From an uncultured Eubacteriales bacterium (GTDB lineage Bacteria; Bacillota; Clostridia; Christensenellales; Aristaeellaceae): a stretch of DNA of 35,440 nt. How positions within the stretch are numbered: position 1 is the stretch's first letter; every line of letters starts with the position of its first letter. The position numbers were made by a program, and so were the translations under genes. The notes beneath the pieces were generated by a model, which was given only the letters and a program-made list of their open reading frames with translations, was not told where the DNA came from and did no database searches. The stretch covers positions 1 to 35,440 of the forward strand of contig CACWLY010000011.1 in the NCBI GenBank assembly GCA_902761825.1. Direction: 5' to 3'. Positions 29,282-35,440 of this stretch are shown here, piece by piece.

Positions 29282-31669
29282 TTACGCTTTCGCGCCGACG
29301 AATTCCTCGGTGAACGCCTTGATATTGCTGGCGTTCTGAATCAGCGTCACGTCGTCGCCGCGCACCACGGCCAGGGTGGGAGCGCTCATGACGCCGAACT
29401 CCCTGGTCATGTCGGCGTTCTCGTTGGCGTCGACGTTTTCATACGGCACGCCGGCCTTGTCCAGCATGATCTTGGCCATGCGGCAGTTGGGGCAGGTCTT
29501 GGTGGTGAACAGCAGGTATTTTTCCTTCACCTGCGTATCGATGCGGGTGGGCACGCAGCTGACGCAGCCCGCCTGCAGCGGCCCCTGGTGGGTCAGATGG
29601 CTGTTGCCGATGTTGTATACCTTGCGGTCCTTGAACTCCTGCGATTTGCCCGCGTTCCAGTTCTGCACCGGGCGGTAGTAGCCGGTGATGCGGCTGTATA
29701 CCTCGGTATTGCCGCCGCACTTGGGGCAGGTATAGTGCTCGCCGGTGATATAGCCGTGGTTTTTGCACACCGAATAGGTGGGGCTCATGGTGTAGTAGGG
29801 CAGGCGGTAATTTTCGGCGATCTTGCGCACCAGCGCCGCGGCCGCGCGCCAGTCGGGCAGCTTTTCGCCCAGGAAGGCGTGGAACACCGTGCCGCTGGTA
29901 TAGAGCGTCTGCAATTCGTCCTGCACGTCCAGCGCGCTGAAAATATCCTCGGTATAGCCGACGGGCAGGTGGCTGGAATTGGTGTAGTAGGGCGTGCCGT
30001 TCATATTGGCGGTCAGGATATCGGGATACATCTCCACGTCATGCTTGGCCAGACGGTAGCTGGTGCTCTCGGCGGGAGTGGCCTCCAGATTGTACAGATC
30101 GCCGTACTCCTCCTGATAGTCGCTCAGGCGCTCGCGCATATGGTTGAGCACGTCCTTGGCGAAATCCTGGGCCTCGGGATAGGTCAGGTCCTTATTCAGC
30201 CATTTGGCGTTCAGGCAGGTTTCGTTCATGCCGACCAGGCCGATAGTGCTGAAATGATTGTCGAAGGTGCCCAGATAACGGCGGGTGTAGGGATACAGCC
30301 CCTCGTTCATCAGCTTGGTGATGACGGTGCGCTTGATCTTGAGGCTGCGGGCGGCGATATCCATCATCTTGTCCAGCCGCTCGTAGAAATCCTTCTCGTC
30401 CTTGGCCAGATAGCCGATGCGGGGAAGGTTGATGGTCACAACGCCCACGGAACCCGTACTTTCGCCGCTGCCGAAGAAGCCGCCGCTCTTTTTGCGGAGC
30501 TCGCGCAGATCCAGGCGCAGGCGGCAGCACATGCTGCGCACGTCGTTGGGCTCCATGTCGCTGTTGATGTAGTTGCTGAAATACGGCGTGCCGTACTTGG
30601 CGGTCATTTCAAACAGCAGACGGTTGTTTTCGGTCTCGGACCAGTCGAAATCCCGGGTGATGGAGTAGGTGGGAATGGGATACTGGAAACCGCGGCCGTT
30701 GGCGTCGCCCTCGATCATGATCTCGATGAAGGCTTTGTTCACCATATCCATTTCGGCTTTGCAGTCGCCGTAGGTGAAGTCCATCTCCTTGCCGCCCACG
30801 ATGGCGGGCAGGTTTTTGAGGTCGTTCGGAACGGTCCAGTCCAGGGTGATGTTGCTGAAGGGCGCCTGCGTGCCCCAGCGGCTGGGCGTGTTGACGCCGA
30901 AAATGAAGCTCTCGATGCACTTCTTGACTTCGTAATAGGAAAGGTTGTCCACCTTCACGAAGGGCGCAAGGTAGGTATCGAAGCTGCTGAACGCCTGAGC
31001 CCCGGCCCATTCGTTCTGCATGATGCCCAGGAAATTGACCATCTGGTTGCACAGGGAGGACAGGTGCTTTGCGGGCTTGCTGGTGATCTTGCCGCCCACG
31101 CCACCCAGGCCTTCCTGGATCAGCTGCTTGAGGCTCCAGCCCGCGCAGTAGCCGGTGAGCATCGACAGATCGTGCAGATGCAGGGCCGCGCTGCGATGGG
31201 CCTCGGCAATCTCCTGGTCGTAGATTTCGGAAAGCCAGTAGTTGGCGGTGATCGCGCCGCTGTTGCTCAGGATCAGGCCGCCCACGGAATAGGTGACCGT
31301 GCTGTTCTCCTTTACACGCCAGTCGCTCGAATCCAGGTAGCTGTCCACCAGATCCTTATAGTTGAGCATGGCGGCCTTGACGTTGCGCACCTTTTCACGC
31401 TGCTTGCGGTACAGGATGTAGGCTTTGGCTACGTCGGTATAGCCGGCCTGGCTCAGCACGCGCTCGGCGCTGTCCTGTATATCCTCCACGCTGATCAGAT
31501 CGTTCTTGATCTTGGAGGCGAAATCGCTGGTGACCTTCAGGGCCAGCAGATCGATGACGGTGGGATGATAATTGACGTTTACGGCGTCGAAGGACTTGGT
31601 GATGGCGCGGCTGATCTTGGCGATGTCAAAGTCGGCGACTGTGCCATCGCGCTTCATTACCTTATACAT
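29282..31669 (-). CDS. nrdD: Anaerobic ribonucleoside-triphosphate reductase fused to glutaredoxin-like domain
   Basis: 795 aa. ATG 31669, AAGGAG six bases upstream. N-terminal ATP-cone (about 1-95), then the glycyl-radical barrel: VRSMCCRLRLDL, GSVGVVTINLPRIGYL, the zinc site in CKNHGYITGEHYTCPKC (635-651; the second ligand looks like His rather than Cys) and the glycyl-radical loop RITGYYRP (Gly663). After VSCVPTRIDTQV comes a glutaredoxin/thioredoxin-like domain with CPNC at 726-729 and the cis-Pro loop MSAPTLAVV. The enzyme makes dNTPs from NTPs without oxygen, activated by NrdG. The fused domain, with TrxB next door, implies thiol-based reduction of the active site rather than formate. 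Confidence 0.93.
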   Translation of the reverse strand: MYKVMKRDGTVADFDIAKISRAITKSFDAVNVNYHPTVIDLLALKVTSDFASKIKNDLISVEDIQDSAERVLSQAGYTDVAKAYILYRKQREKVRNVKAAMLNYKDLVDSYLDSSDWRVKENSTVTYSVGGLILSNSGAITANYWLSEIYDQEIAEAHRSAALHLHDLSMLTGYCAGWSLKQLIQEGLGGVGGKITSKPAKHLSSLCNQMVNFLGIMQNEWAGAQAFSSFDTYLAPFVKVDNLSYYEVKKCIESFIFGVNTPSRWGTQAPFSNITLDWTVPNDLKNLPAIVGGKEMDFTYGDCKAEMDMVNKAFIEIMIEGDANGRGFQYPIPTYSITRDFDWSETENNRLLFEMTAKYGTPYFSNYINSDMEPNDVRSMCCRLRLDLRELRKKSGGFFGSGESTGSVGVVTINLPRIGYLAKDEKDFYERLDKMMDIAARSLKIKRTVITKLMNEGLYPYTRRYLGTFDNHFSTIGLVGMNETCLNAKWLNKDLTYPEAQDFAKDVLNHMRERLSDYQEEYGDLYNLEATPAESTSYRLAKHDVEMYPDILTANMNGTPYYTNSSHLPVGYTEDIFSALDVQDELQTLYTSGTVFHAFLGEKLPDWRAAAALVRKIAENYRLPYYTMSPTYSVCKNHGYITGEHYTCPKCGGNTEVYSRITGYYRPVQNWNAGKSQEFKDRKVYNIGNSHLTHQGPLQAGCVSCVPTRIDTQVKEKYLLFTTKTCPNCRMAKIMLDKAGVPYENVDANENADMTREFGVMSAPTLAVVRGDDVTLIQNASNIKAFTEEFVGAKA

Positions 31670-31725
31670 GGCTTTCTCCTTTTTATGGCGGGTGCGTATC
31701 TCAGCACTTTTTAACGAACAGGGCC

Positions 31726-31754
31726 ATGATATCACACGCACAGCGCTCTGTCAA
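31726..31754 (-). promoter_or_regulatory. Sigma-A promoter of nrdD
   Basis: Minus strand consensus -35 TTGACA (31749-31754), 17-base spacer, -10 TATCAT (31726-31731), 57 bases upstream of the nrdD ATG. A NrdR-type box overlaps the -35. Confidence 0.8.
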
Positions 31755-31793
31755 TATGTTGAACAAAAATAATCCCGCACATACAACATATTG
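31752..31793. promoter_or_regulatory. Two NrdR-type boxes at the nrdD promoter
   Basis: CAATATGTTG at 31752-31761 (same as CAACATATTG on the minus strand) and CAACATATTG at 31784-31793. Both match nine of ten core positions of the NrdR box C-W-A-T-A-T-A-T-W-G. Centres are 32 bp apart, three helical turns, as in known NrdR operators. The first covers the -35 box, the second sits in the nrdG terminator hairpin. The outer flanks match poorly for the first box. Confidence 0.6.
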
Positions 31794-31803
31794 TATGTGC
31801 GGG
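31763..31803 (-). terminator. Intrinsic terminator after nrdG
   Basis: Minus strand: perfect 13-bp stem CCCGCACATACAA/TTGTATGTGCGGG (31774-31803), 4-base loop, then ATTATTTTTG. It starts 15 bases past the nrdG stop. The loop and upper stem contain a NrdR-type box. Confidence 0.85.
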
Positions 31804-31818
31804 AGCGGGTGATCTTTT

Positions 31819-32517
31819 TCAATCCAGGCCGCGTATCTGCGTTTTGGGCAGGAAAGGAAGCAGAATGCCGCGGAATTCATGCATTTTTTCAGGCGTCGGC
31901 GCGGTCAGTCCGGAGCGCAGCACGCGTCCGCTGTCCACGTACAGCTGCAGAAAATAGGGGTAATCGCCCCGCAGCCATTCGCCGATGCCGCGCATATCCT
32001 CCGCGCTGTGCAGCTCGTTCGTAACCGTCGTGCGGAACTCGTACGGAACGCGGGTCTCCCTGAGCAGCGCTATGCTTTCCCGGATCGGCGTCAGATCGAG
32101 CCCGGGCACGCCGACGGTGCGGGCGTAATGCTCCGGACAGTTCTTGATATCCATCGCGACCATATCCACCAGCCCGCCGTCAATCAGTCCGCGCAGGTAT
32201 TCCGGGTGGCTGCCGTTGGTGTCCAGCTTGACCGCAAAGCCCATTTCCCGGACGCGGAGCACGAAATCCCGCAGTTCGGGATGCAGGAGCGGCTCCCCGC
32301 CCGTGATCGCCACGCCGTCCAGCGTGCCGCGGCGCTTATTCAAAAAAGCGAGCACCGCTTCCTCTTCCACGGGATACTCGGGCGCCGCGCCGGTCTCCAG
32401 CAGGGAGGAATTATGGCAGAACGGGCAGCGGAAATCGCAGCCCTGCGTGAACACCGTGCAGGCGGTATGCCCCGGATAATCCAGCAGCGTCAGCTTTTGC
32501 AGCCCGGCAAACACCAT
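31819..32517 (-). CDS. nrdG: Anaerobic ribonucleotide reductase activating enzyme
   Basis: 232 aa, ATG 32517, GGGGAGAGG five bases upstream. Radical SAM [4Fe-4S] motif CDFRCPFC within residues 25-35, GGEPLLHPEL for SAM binding, and a MAIDIKNCPEHY-like stretch (VAMDIKNCPEHY here). It generates the glycyl radical on NrdD (Gly663). Length and the TVTNELHSAEDM segment fit the longer NrdG type (NrdG2, ~230 aa). It is transcribed ahead of nrdD but separated by a terminator and the nrdD promoter. Confidence 0.92.
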   Translation of the reverse strand: MVFAGLQKLTLLDYPGHTACTVFTQGCDFRCPFCHNSSLLETGAAPEYPVEEEAVLAFLNKRRGTLDGVAITGGEPLLHPELRDFVLRVREMGFAVKLDTNGSHPEYLRGLIDGGLVDMVAMDIKNCPEHYARTVGVPGLDLTPIRESIALLRETRVPYEFRTTVTNELHSAEDMRGIGEWLRGDYPYFLQLYVDSGRVLRSGLTAPTPEKMHEFRGILLPFLPKTQIRGLD

Positions 32518-32552
32518 GTCCTCTCCCCCTTTTCTTTCAGACCGGCGTGCCT

Positions 32553-32558
32553 ATTATA
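32553..32558 (-). promoter_or_regulatory. Candidate -10 box for nrdG
   Basis: TATAAT on the minus strand, 35 bases upstream of the nrdG ATG, in the 87-base gap after the aldo/keto reductase gene. The best -35 at 17 bases is only TTCCCT. Confidence 0.45.
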
Positions 32559-32604
32559 CCCGCGGCGCGGCGCAAAGGGAATGGGCATTCTGGTCAATTT
32601 GGCA

Positions 32605-33786
32605 TCAGTATTTCAAAAAAGCCGGCAGCGCTTTGGCGGCGATTATGTACGCCGGGTTTTCCAGGCGTTTTTTGACGCTGTCCAGCGCGTCGCGGATCGG
32701 GAGATGCTGGGGACAGTGCAGCTCGCACTTGCCGCATTTGACGCACAGTCCCGCGTTGCTCCGCGCCTTGCGCAGCGTGGTGCACATGACATATTCCTTC
32801 ATGCCGGAGATCAGACCGTCCGCGTAGCTCGCGTTATAAATCGCGAAGCAGGTGGGGATATCCACGCCCCGCGGGCACGGCTGGCAGTATCCGCAGCCGG
32901 TGCAGCCGATCTTCATGCTTTTCCGCATGGCCTGCAGCACCCGGCCGTACAGCCCCAATTCCTCCGCCGACAGCGCGCCGGGCAGGCTTTCGGACGCGAT
33001 ACGGCAGTTTTCCTCCACCTGCGTTTCGTCGTTCATGCCGGAAAGCACGACCGTCGCCTCGGGATGGTTCCATATCCAGCGCAGCGCCCAGTCGGCGGGC
33101 GTGCGCCTGGGCTGCGCCGCGTCGAACGCGCGCCGCGTTTCCTTCGACAGCCCATTGACCAGCTTGCCGCCGCGCAGCGGCTCCATGATGATCACGGGCA
33201 AGCCCTTTCCGTGCGCGTACCGGAGCCCCTCGACGCCGGCCTGGCTGTGCTCGTCCATATAATTGAACTGGATCTGGCAGAAATCCCAGTCGTAGGCGTC
33301 AACCAGCTCTTTGAACTGGCCCGTCCCGCCGTGAAAGGAAAACCCGACACGCCGGATCGCGCCGCTCGCCTTTTTCTCCGCGATCCATTCCCTGATCCCA
33401 AGCGCGCACAGCCTTTGCCAGCTCTGGGCGTCGTTGAGCATATGCATCAGATAATAGTCCACGTGATCGGTGCCCAGCCGCTGGATCTCCTCGCCGAAAA
33501 AGCGGTCGGCGTCCCCGATCGCATGCACCCGGTACTGCGGCAGCTTCGTCGCGATATACACCTGATCGCGGCATTGGTATTCCCGCAGGAAATTCCCCAG
33601 GCAGACCTCGCTGCCCGGATAGATGTACGCCGTATCGAAGTAGTTGACGCCGAGATCGAGGGCCAGCTTCATTTCACGGTTTGCCTTCTCCTGGTCGACG
33701 GCCCCTCCGCGCCTGGTAAAGCGCATGCATCCGTACCCGAGCGCCGACAGCCGGTTTCCGCTTTTGGGATCGGTTCTGTACTGCAT
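32605..33786 (-). CDS. Aldo/keto reductase with two ferredoxin-type [4Fe-4S] motifs
   Basis: 393 aa. The second ATG (33786) is preferred because GGGAGGG lies seven bases upstream; the first ATG at 33792 touches it. AKR barrel with the catalytic set D51, Y56, K81 and H115 (FDTAYIYPG, ATKLP, YYLMHML) and a C-terminal extension of about 80 residues with two CxxCxxCxxxCP motifs (CTGCGYCQPCPRG and CVKCGKCELHCPQHLP). Such AKR-ferredoxin proteins are common in anaerobes; the Fe-S part may let ferredoxin drive the reaction. Substrate unknown. Confidence 0.88.
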   Translation of the reverse strand: MQYRTDPKSGNRLSALGYGCMRFTRRGGAVDQEKANREMKLALDLGVNYFDTAYIYPGSEVCLGNFLREYQCRDQVYIATKLPQYRVHAIGDADRFFGEEIQRLGTDHVDYYLMHMLNDAQSWQRLCALGIREWIAEKKASGAIRRVGFSFHGGTGQFKELVDAYDWDFCQIQFNYMDEHSQAGVEGLRYAHGKGLPVIIMEPLRGGKLVNGLSKETRRAFDAAQPRRTPADWALRWIWNHPEATVVLSGMNDETQVEENCRIASESLPGALSAEELGLYGRVLQAMRKSMKIGCTGCGYCQPCPRGVDIPTCFAIYNASYADGLISGMKEYVMCTTLRKARSNAGLCVKCGKCELHCPQHLPIRDALDSVKKRLENPAYIIAAKALPAFLKY

Positions 33787-33830
33787 CGTCATCCCTCCCG
33801 GTATTCATTCCGCCCGATCGCGCGGGCGGC

Positions 33831-33859
33831 AAAAAAGAAGCCGCGGAAAAGCTCCGCGG
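33831..33859 (-). terminator. Intrinsic terminator after the GGDEF gene
   Basis: Minus strand CCGCGGA/TCCGCGG stem (33841-33847 with 33853-33859), 5-base loop, then CTTC and TTTTTT (33831-33836). It begins 16 bases past the GGDEF stop. Confidence 0.85.
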
Positions 33860-33874
33860 TCTTTCGCATTGTTG

Positions 33875-35248
33875 TCAGCTCACACTCAGCGGCTTGATAT
33901 GCTTGAGCTTCAGCTTTTCTTCGTACATGCTCTTGTCGGCCAGCTCGAACAGCGTATCCACGCTGGACTTGCTCAGGTCCTCGGCATAGGTATACCCCAC
34001 CGAAATGCTGACGCCGCGCAGGTCCTGATCGTGATTGAACTTGTCGATCGCCTGGCGGATCTCGCTCTGCTCGCGTCCGATCCAGAAGGCGGCGAACTCG
34101 TCCCCGCCGAAGCGGAAGCAGTTCTTTCCGGTTTCGTCGCCGAATGCGGCCAGGATGCAGGCGGCGGCGTCGCGCAGCAATTCGTCGCCGTACACGTGCC
34201 CCTTGCTGTCGTTTTTCTCCTTGAGGCCGTTCACGTCCAGCGAAAAGACCGTGATGGAATCATGGGTGTTTTTCCAGTCGATGCGGGAAATATAGTTTTC
34301 AAATGCCAGGCGGTTGGGCAGCCCGGTCAGCGCGTCGGTCTGCGACTGGTTACGCAGGTCGTTCTCCAGCATCCGCCGGTGATACAGAAGCTCGTTATAG
34401 GAGGCCGCCAGGCGGCGTATTTCGTCCAGCCCTTTGTTGGAGGGAATCGCGTCCCCCCGCTGCACCTCGTCCACACTGTGCTTGAGCGGCAGCACCAGCA
34501 GAACAAACAGCAGCACGCACATCAGGCAGAGCACGAAAATGATGACCATCGTCACCACCGACTGCAGCGTGCGATAGCCGTTCAGCGTTTCCTGATGCAC
34601 GCCGATCTGTCGGGAGGTCTGGGCGGTAACGGTCTGTATGGCGCTGTCGATATACTCATGCAGGCGCGTGCGGCTTTTCAGGTATTCGGTATTGCTCAGC
34701 AGCTGGGACGCGGCGGTTATGGACTGGTCCTTTTCCAGCTTGCTTTCCTCCGCCGTCATGATCGCCTGCGCGACCTGCGGAAAATCGCTCACGTCGGCGT
34801 CGTAAGCCACGGAGCACAGATGCATGGCGCGGTATTCTAGCTGCGCCCGCTCCTGGAGGATGCGCTGCGCTTCGGCGATCTGCGCGTATGCGGCGCCGTC
34901 CTGGCTGCCCGATATCATGCGCCCCAGCTCGTTGTCCTGTCCGCGGAGCGATTCCTGCACTTCAAAGTAGCGGCTCAGATAGGTTTCATCCCCGGTGCCG
35001 ACGTAAAGGCGCGCGTAGTCCGTCAGCGTATCCGCGCTGCGCTCAAACTCCTTGGCCGCCTGCGTATAGCTGAAAATGCTCTGCATCGTCCCGGAAATCA
35101 GCTGGCCGATGCGATTGATGCGGAGCGTATTGAAAATGATCACCGCATGCAGGCAAAGGATAACGACCGCGGCGGGCACGATAACGCCTGTCGCTGACAG
35201 CGCGCGCTTTTCCGGCTGGGTGTAATTGTTCTCTTTCTCTGCGTTCAT
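33875..35248 (-). CDS. Membrane-bound diguanylate cyclase (GGDEF)
   Basis: 457 aa. ATG 35248 is chosen over 35260: GGAGAG is only before the second. Membrane helices at about 18-42 and 228-255 enclose a helical extracellular sensor of about 185 residues, rich in QAQ/EAQR coiled-coil character (like a four-helix bundle sensor). A short HAMP-like linker (PLKHSVDEVQRGD) leads to the GGDEF domain, with DALTGLPNR and the intact catalytic motif FGGDEF at 380-385. No RxxD inhibitory site precedes it, so product inhibition may be absent. It should make c-di-GMP from two GTP. Confidence 0.92.
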   Translation of the reverse strand: MNAEKENNYTQPEKRALSATGVIVPAAVVILCLHAVIIFNTLRINRIGQLISGTMQSIFSYTQAAKEFERSADTLTDYARLYVGTGDETYLSRYFEVQESLRGQDNELGRMISGSQDGAAYAQIAEAQRILQERAQLEYRAMHLCSVAYDADVSDFPQVAQAIMTAEESKLEKDQSITAASQLLSNTEYLKSRTRLHEYIDSAIQTVTAQTSRQIGVHQETLNGYRTLQSVVTMVIIFVLCLMCVLLFVLLVLPLKHSVDEVQRGDAIPSNKGLDEIRRLAASYNELLYHRRMLENDLRNQSQTDALTGLPNRLAFENYISRIDWKNTHDSITVFSLDVNGLKEKNDSKGHVYGDELLRDAAACILAAFGDETGKNCFRFGGDEFAAFWIGREQSEIRQAIDKFNHDQDLRGVSISVGYTYAEDLSKSSVDTLFELADKSMYEEKLKLKHIKPLSVS

Positions 35249-35284
35249 TCGGCTCTCCATACAAAATTACAACATATCCGTATT

Positions 35285-35313
35285 ATTTTATTACGTTTGC
35301 TTAATCTTGTCAA
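35285..35313 (-). promoter_or_regulatory. Sigma-A promoter of the GGDEF gene
   Basis: Minus strand consensus -35 TTGACA (35308-35313), 17-base spacer, -10 TAAAAT (35285-35290), 37 bases upstream of the ATG 35248. Confidence 0.75.
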
Positions 35314-35429
35314 TCGCCGGATTTCGTCCGTCACTGTCCGCTCTGTTGAGGTACAATAGATCGGTAACATAGGGTATAGAAAAACAGAGAGTCAAGTGAT
35401 AAAGTAAAGTCGCCAAACCAAACTATCAC

Positions 35430-35440
35430 AGGAAGGACTC
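35430..35440 (+). promoter_or_regulatory. Possible ribosome-binding site of a plus-strand gene past the window
   Basis: AGGAAGG near the last bases, after about 120 bases without a gene and with AT-rich sequence. It suggests a divergent gene starting just outside the window. There is no start codon in view. Confidence 0.3.

Noticed and set aside
28286..31714. Long plus-strand reading frame opposite trxB and nrdD
   Set aside because: Antisense of two certain genes; the apparent protein crosses the terminator and intergenic gap and shows only repetitive Ala/Gly/His/Val composition.
31774..31803. Hairpin upstream of nrdD as a cobalamin or other riboswitch
   Set aside because: It is a simple perfect stem with a U-tract just past nrdG and no conserved riboswitch core; terminator plus NrdR-type box explains it.
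33875..35248. GGDEF protein as a degenerate, catalytically dead domain
   Set aside because: The GGDEF signature and the DALTGLPNR motif are both intact; only the inhibitory RxxD site is missing.

Overview
The window looks like the chromosome of a GC-rich, anaerobic, endospore-forming Clostridia-type Firmicute, probably gut-associated. The evidence is an intact sigma-K gene, a complete spoIIIA operon, an NADH-type [FeFe] hydrogenase, a class III (anaerobic) ribonucleotide reductase with its activase, strong AGGAGG ribosome-binding sites and many ATGA/TAATG stop-start overlaps. The family or genus cannot be fixed from the sequence alone. No tRNA, rRNA, CRISPR array, transposase or phage gene was seen. 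Almost every gene is on the minus strand; the one clear plus-strand gene is a DUF3343 protein at 2066-2335.

Layout. 1-2860: an accessory patch. It holds three-family-type short repeats (copies at 1-134 and 753-850, third copy at 8526-8635), an orphan Spo0A-type DNA-binding domain gene, a cysteine desulfurase whose C-terminus is supplied by one repeat copy, a divergent DUF3343 gene, and a 513-bp hairpin-rich element with 12-bp inverted ends (2348-2860). 2927-8354: a three-gene hydrogenase operon, hydC-hydB-hydA in transcription order, in which HydB is fused to a GltD/NfnB-like NADPH-type flavoprotein domain. 8738-15731: a long run of housekeeping and sporulation genes (ylbF-like, ASCH, mltG, U32 peptidase/tRNA hydroxylation, SpoU methylase, GNAT, small conserved protein, SRAP, sigK, endonuclease IV-like). 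15807-18399: RNase J, thioredoxin, RseC-like membrane protein. 18446-23183: spoIIIAA-AH preceded by an L,D-transpeptidase lipoprotein gene. 23235-28084: an alpha-glucoside type ABC transporter with a GH13 alpha-glucosidase. 28313-32517: trxB, nrdD (with a fused glutaredoxin-like domain) and nrdG. 32605-35248: an aldo/keto reductase with two ferredoxin-type clusters and a membrane GGDEF protein.

How the parts work together. The sporulation genes carry matching candidate sigma-E promoters (identical CATACCCT -10 boxes) in front of sigK and in front of the L,D-transpeptidase/spoIIIA unit, which would tie both to the mother-cell programme. The hydrogenase operon has a well formed sigma-A promoter with a Rex-like site over its start, fitting control by NADH/NAD+. 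The nrdD promoter carries two CAACATATTG cores 32 bp apart, as in NrdR operators, and one of them lies inside the terminator hairpin of nrdG.

Most noteworthy: the H2:NAD:NADP-type fusion in the hydrogenase, the drastically shortened SpoIIIAF (56 aa), the terminator/operator overlap upstream of nrdD, the repeat-derived tail of the cysteine desulfurase, and the cloverleaf-like 2348-2860 element.
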